From contig JAQFVV010012509.1 of the NCBI GenBank assembly GCA_028023455.1, forward strand, positions 808,001-872,000: 64,000 bases of DNA. Reading direction: 5' to 3'. The stretch is from Epiperipatus broadwayi (Eukaryota > Onychophora > Udeonychophora > Euonychophora > Peripatidae). This document shows positions 60,105 to 64,000 of this stretch, piece by piece. The position numbers and the translations under genes are program-made. The notes beneath the pieces are model-generated. The model did no database searches. It saw only the letters and a program-made list of their open reading frames with translations, and was not told where the DNA came from. The first letter of the stretch is position 1. Every line of letters starts with the position of its first letter.

Positions 60105-61205
60105 TGAAACATGATGGACACTATTCAATATGCAATTTTAATGGATACATTACTCTATGTACATCTTTGATTGCTCTATAGATTTAGAATTATATTGTGG
60201 TATAACACATAATGCAAGCATCTGGTTACTACATATACATTAAAGTTCTTGATTTTGGAAAGTAATGATGAATTTTTTATGCAAGGCACTGGAAATCCTG
60301 GAGATTTGCTCTATGATTTTAAATTTAGCAATTATTATGACATTGGATTGTTAACAGTTGCACCTCATCTTTATGGATTGTGCTTCTAGTTTTATCATTT
60401 GATTTTTACCAATAGTTAAGGATCTCATGGATTAAGGCTTCTAGTTTTTTATAAGTTGTCTGGAAGCTGAAACATGATGGACAAAACTCAAGTTCCCAAA
60501 GAGTTCAACTGTGATTTGAACATTGGATTGGGGCTACTGTGTCACTCATCTTTGCGGTCTTGAGGACTGAGTCTGTTGCTTGGAGAGCTCCCAGGGCTTG
60601 CTTCCTGGTCTTGGAGGGGGACTGGGATGTGGGTGTATTGGGTTCTAGTATGGGCTTCAGATGAGAGAGTCTGGAACTTGGGAAGATTCCCAGGGCCTGA
60701 ACTCTGGTTCTTATGGGGGGGGCTGGGATGTGAGTGCTATTGGGGATTAGTACGGGTTTCATCTTTCTTATCTTCAGGGCAGTGGAGATGATGTGATGCA
60801 TTGTGGTTTTAATCTCTTTGTTCTCTACGTGATTCATAGGTTGGTTATTAGACTATGTGATAATCTGTAGATGGCATATGATGTAAGCATGTGAGATTTA
60901 CATTTTTGATTAGTACTATGGTTTAAACTACAAATCAGGGCTGCTGTGTCACTCATCTCTGCCATCTGGATGGCAGGGTCTGGTGCTTGGAAGGTCTCAC
61001 AAGCCTGGGTTTTGGAGGGGATCTGGGTGCTGTGGGGATTAGTAAGGGCATTGGATGAGAGAGTCTGAGCTTTGGAAATACCTCAAGGCCTGGTTCCTAG
61101 TCTTTAGCGGGGGGAGCTGGGACGTGGGTGCTGCAGGGATTAGTATGGGTTTTCACTTTCTCATCTTCTGGATGGTGGAGATGATGTGATTCTTGGTAGC
61201 TGTGA
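60105..61205 (+). repeat. G-rich tandem and interspersed repeats inside the insertion
   Basis: Larger units repeat GCTGAAACATGATGGACA (60103 and 60465) and TGTGTCACTCATCT (60538 and 60946). Within them an approximately 80-100 bp G-rich subunit recurs at least four times, with GGGATTAGTA(C/A/T)GGG, GATGAGAGAGTCTG and GCTTGG(A/G)(A/G)(A/G)(A/G) blocks. The higher-order period is about 410 bp. Confidence 0.7.
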
Positions 61206-62694
61206 TCTATCTAGTTGCCATTAAGGTCAGGGGTTACTTAGTAAACTATAAGAGAAGCTATGAATGGCAAGATATATGCATATACAATTCAAGGTTTTTC
61301 TGTTCACTCGGTAAATCAAGTTCTGCATTGTAAATCATAATTTGAATTTTGTATATCACTATATATAATATGTAAATTCAAAGATTAATATTATGTTAAT
61401 AAATCATATTTTGAGAAAAAAAAAAGAATGGGGATGTTGAAATTTAAAATATATTTTTTTAAAAAACAGGTGAAAAAACAGAAATTGTTGATAAAGCTAT
61501 AGATTAAATTTTTAATTAATTTATAGAAATATTTAAAAAAAGAAGATATTAGAAATTATAAGCTTATCTGTCTTCTATCAATTCTATATAAAAACTTATT
61601 GTTGCAAACCTATCTACAGATAACTTGGAACTCAAAGCATCACAAGAACAAACTGAATTTAAAAATGATTATAGTACAATAAATCATAGCCAAGTATTTG
61701 GCTAATATTAGATTTTAGACTTGTAAATTGTGAAAAGGCTTTTGAATCTATAAGATTGTGGAGGTGATTAAATTTATAAAACATCAAGACATAGATCCAG
61801 AATATGTTCAAAGTCGAAGAACATTCAATTGAAAGAGCAACAGTTAGTGACTAAACCACACAGTGACATTAAAATTATTAGCATAGGATTGTAAAGGTAT
61901 ATTGAAGGATGATTTTGTATTAAAATTGAAAGGTAAGGGAATTTAAAAATTATAAATCACTTAAATCATCTAGATTTTGAAATATGATTGGTTTTTTTTT
62001 TTTTACAAAAACTGCTCCAGAAGATAAAAGAAAGGTAAGGATAAATACTGGCTTTTCTAAAAAAATGAAAAAAATAAGGATTGATAGCAGTGAATTATTA
62101 AAAGCTAACAATTGCAAGGTACTGTTAGACCATTATTAATACAAGTAGAAATATAGTGGTTGATATTAATTATAAAATTTAATTTGGATAGAGTACTTTT
62201 TGGTAGAAATAACTTAATGGTAAAAAGAAATATTCATATGTGCTTAAAAAGAAAGATTTATAATGAAATGTGTTTTACCAATGTTTGCTTAAAAATCTGG
62301 TTCTTAAACACCTAATATGAAAGCAAGCAATAACTTTAGACCACACAGTGAAGTGTGTAGAAATGTATATTGTGAGTAGTAAGGAAAATCAAACTAAAAT
62401 ATGTTAATAAAAAAATAAACATCATTAAAATGTTTAACAAGTTGAAATAGAATTGGGTTGGATATTTTCTGAAAAAGATGATAGTAAATGTACCACCAAA
62501 GTTTTAAGATATATCCCAAAAGACTGTAAAAGATGTAGAAAAAAATATGTGAGTTGAATGAATGAGATAAGGAAGTTGGTTCAAGTGATGTGGAAAAAAG
62601 AAACTGTGAATTTAAAAACTGTATTAAACTTGGAAAGACCTTCATTCTATAATGGACTGAAAATGGTTGAAAATAAAGATATTATCAGCAGTTC

Positions 62695-63270
62695 TCAGTT
62701 TATGCAAGTGATTGTTCTATGGTTTTTGTGAGTCAGATTTATATAAGTAAAAAATTTGTTAAGTGTCTTTAGAAAATGTATTTTTGTTCATTTATTTTAG
62801 TTGTTTCATTATATATGTTTTATTAGATGATTTATATTTTATTTTTTATCATGTAATATATTCCCATAAAAAATTAATTATAAAATATATATGTATAAAA
62901 AAAAAAAATACCAAAATGTCTATAAGTAAATATATTATGCATACATATTCTTAAAAAATGGGTTATATATATATTGCTAGAATAGATGACAATAGGTAGA
63001 GAATTAAAGTTCTACAGTACATCCCAAGTAATTACATGTGATCTAGAAAGATATTGCATTTGAGATCAGTGAAATTATTAAATTATTTATGCTGATACAG
63101 AAAATAGAAGCTAAGGATAGGAACTAAATTAAATTTGGGGAAACCATGATTCTGCAGTAGGTTGAAAATAATTGTAAGAGATGTTACATATATGTATTGT
63201 AAATAAAATGTTAACAATATCAGAGGAATATGGCATATAAAAAATTATATATAAAATTGTATTTTTTATA
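62695..63270. other. AT-rich sequence, possible second LINE tail
   Basis: The pattern ATTCT(A/G)..(A/G)T(A/G)G(A/G)(C/T)TGAAAATGGTTGAAAAT seen at 62645-62675 has an echo at 63150-63175, suggesting a duplicated or second LINE 3' end. No ORF of note. Confidence 0.3.
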
Positions 63271-63288
63271 CATGTGTATATGGAAAAT

Positions 63289-63586
63289 AAGCCAATAAAC
63301 ATCACATGATCACCATTTCTTAAGCTTGCTTATAACTTGTTAAAACAGGCAAAAGTCATTATATGTATTGCCACTTAGTGCAAGCCATAGTAATGAATGG
63401 GTGCCAGAAGGTTTGTGCATAAAATCCTCATGTAGTGCCTACTCATCCAATATCCCCAGACTAGTTTTTGGCTCTGGGTATATTGGGTGAGTAGGCATTA
63501 GATGGGGATTTTATGCACAAGCCTTCTGGCATCCATTGATTACTCTAGCTTGCTGTGTGTGGCAATACGTATAGTGACTTTTGCCT
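63289..63586. mobile_element. R1 element, inverted copy fused through the hammerhead
   Basis: Palindrome with arms ending ATCACATGATCACCATTTC on the left and TATAGTGACTTTTGCCTG on the right, centred near 63470. A 13 bp duplication GTATATGGAAAAT (63276-63288 and 63587-63599) flanks it. At the centre the minus-strand TGGGGATATTGGATGAGTAG and its partner ACTAGTC survive, but the core and helix II are deleted, so the two arms meet inside the ribozyme. Confidence 0.8.
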
Positions 63587-63599
63587 GTATATGGAAAAT

Positions 63600-64000
63600 G
63601 AGAGATATAGAATAACATATTAGTTTTAACTTTGAAGAAAATTGATATACGATTAAAATATTTAAAAAAAATCCCTTCTGGAATAAATTTGAAAGGTTCT
63701 TTCATGATTAATCTTAAAAGCATAAATTAAAGAACTCATAAACTTCACAAACAGATCATTTACAGTCAAACTGCCAATCTGAAGGGAATGCTTTGATATT
63801 GAAATAATGGTATCATGATTGTAAGAATTGCCCAATAAATGAATAAGGAGCGCATCATGTGTTCAGACAAATATATGAAAAGATTTACATCTGGCAATTG
63901 AGAAAAGAAGCCTTTAAATCAAATTGTCTCTGCCAATGATGAAACATGGTAAAATTTTCATATTGGGATATCTTTTTAGTGTAGTCATTACTCTGAATAC
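63600..64000. other. AT-rich sequence without recognisable genes
   Basis: No feature recognised; the ORF 63511-63723 starts in the R1 copy and has no domain. Confidence 0.35.

Larger units (their letters stand above)
59195..61424 (+). mobile_element. 2.2 kb polyadenylated insertion inside the LINE, unknown identity
   Basis: Exact 14 bp duplication AGAATGGGGATGTT at 59181-59194 and 61425-61438 brackets this segment. The 3' end has AATAAA (61398-61403) about 15 bases before an A10 run, so it was reverse transcribed from a polyadenylated RNA. GC is well above the flanks, especially 60530-61260. No long ORF: the first ATG gives MAPSDNK then stop; ORFs 60505-60837 (minus) and 60576-60791 (plus) overlap and are repeat-derived. 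Internal repeats occur (listed separately). The 5' end carries a GGGAGCCAG...CTGGCTCCC hairpin. Could be a retrocopy of a long non-coding RNA or untranslated region, or a non-autonomous retroelement of an undescribed kind. Confidence 0.8.
58200..62690 (+). pseudogene. Decayed LINE (non-LTR reverse transcriptase), split by an insertion
   Basis: Plus-strand conceptual translation gives LNEEARYAIKSVKNG just before 59195, typical of the region ahead of the reverse transcriptase. After the 2.2 kb insertion it resumes: EDIRNYKLICLLSILYK (the NYRPISLLS block, ~61540-61590), then LELKASQEQTEFKNDYSTINHSQVFG (61620-61700, matching the EQAGFR..YSTIDHIQV block), and VNCEKAFESI. The C-terminal LFGRNNLMVKRNIHMCLKRKIYN comes at ~62190-62265, and IPKDCKRCRKKYVS then MNEIRKLVQVMWKKETVN at 62515-62610. 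The YADD block was not recovered. Many stops and frameshifts: a dead copy. The region before 59140 (58200-59140) is assigned to it only tentatively. Same broad lineage as the LINEs at 7.9 and 12-13.3 kb. Confidence 0.7.

Noticed and set aside
60505-60837. 110-residue antisense ORF and 71-residue sense ORF in the G-rich insertion
   Set aside because: Both run through internal tandem repeats and overlap each other; openness is explained by the repeat period and low A+T, not by coding.
1-64000. CRISPR arrays, operons, prophage or bacterial RNA genes
   Set aside because: Composition, polyadenylated retroelements, SINEs with Pol III promoters and LINE fragments are eukaryotic; no regularly spaced short repeats or long ORFs.

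Overview
This is an AT-rich (roughly three quarters A+T by eye) stretch of animal nuclear DNA, almost certainly intergenic or deep intronic. It has no bacterial-style gene layout, no open reading frame much longer than 100 codons, and no convincing host protein-coding exon. It does hold many decayed eukaryotic retroelements: non-LTR retrotransposons (LINEs), a Penelope-like GIY-YIG fragment, tRNA-derived SINEs and non-autonomous hAT-type DNA transposons. That mix points to an invertebrate metazoan, but I cannot name the taxon. CpG is mostly depleted and several repeat copies differ by CpG-to-TpG/CpA changes.

The main discovery is a set of dispersed repeats that carry hammerhead self-cleaving ribozyme (HHR) motifs. 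Family R1 occurs at about 0.3, 14.7-15.3, 45.2-45.8, 49.4-50.7, 56.8-57.3 and 63.3-63.6 kb. Its monomer is about 435 bp, usually arranged as inverted or tandem partial dimers, and three loci are flanked by 12-13 bp target-site duplications. The locus at 14.7-15.3 kb keeps two HHRs, one per strand, with the CTGATGA and GAAA core boxes and a self-complementary helix III (ACTAGT). Family R2 (30.4-31.15, 35.6-35.9 kb and a diverged inverted pair at 17.3-17.9 kb) has a different HHR with a long, well-paired helix I, a monomer of about 459 bp and a tRNA-type B box. Family R3 (13.5-14.0 kb) is a long palindrome with a decayed HHR in each arm and a tRNA-like Pol III promoter in the middle. This organisation (tandem or inverted monomers of a few hundred bp, type I HHRs, short self-complementary helix III, target-site duplications) matches what is known of Penelope-like pseudo-LTRs and metazoan retrozymes. 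A Penelope GIY-YIG endonuclease fragment lies at 18.3-18.7 kb.

Layout: 0-5 kb, R1 copy, duplicated SINE, intact-fold tRNA-like SINE. 5-12 kb, mostly unique DNA with two relatively GC-rich blocks, LINE 3' fragment, minisatellite, second SINE family. 12-13.3 kb, antisense LINE reverse-transcriptase remnant. 13.5-18 kb, cluster of R3, R1 and R2-like palindromes. 18.3-19.1 kb, Penelope fragment. 19-30 kb, unique AT-rich DNA with a hairpin element and a small GC-rich block with CTCF-like motifs. 30-36 kb, R2 copies, SINEs and hAT-like elements, including one nested inside another of its own family. 38.8-40.6 kb, antisense LINE. 42.9-43.6 kb, tandem duplications. 45-51 kb, R1 clusters and a CpG-dense patch. 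53.4-54 kb, hAT-like element. 56.8-62.7 kb, R1 copy, LINE C-terminus, SINE, and a sense LINE split by a 2.2 kb polyadenylated insertion. 63.3-63.6 kb, last R1 copy.

No gene here appears functional as a protein. The likely link among the parts is parasitic: non-autonomous ribozyme and tRNA-headed elements borrowing reverse transcriptases of the LINE and Penelope types.
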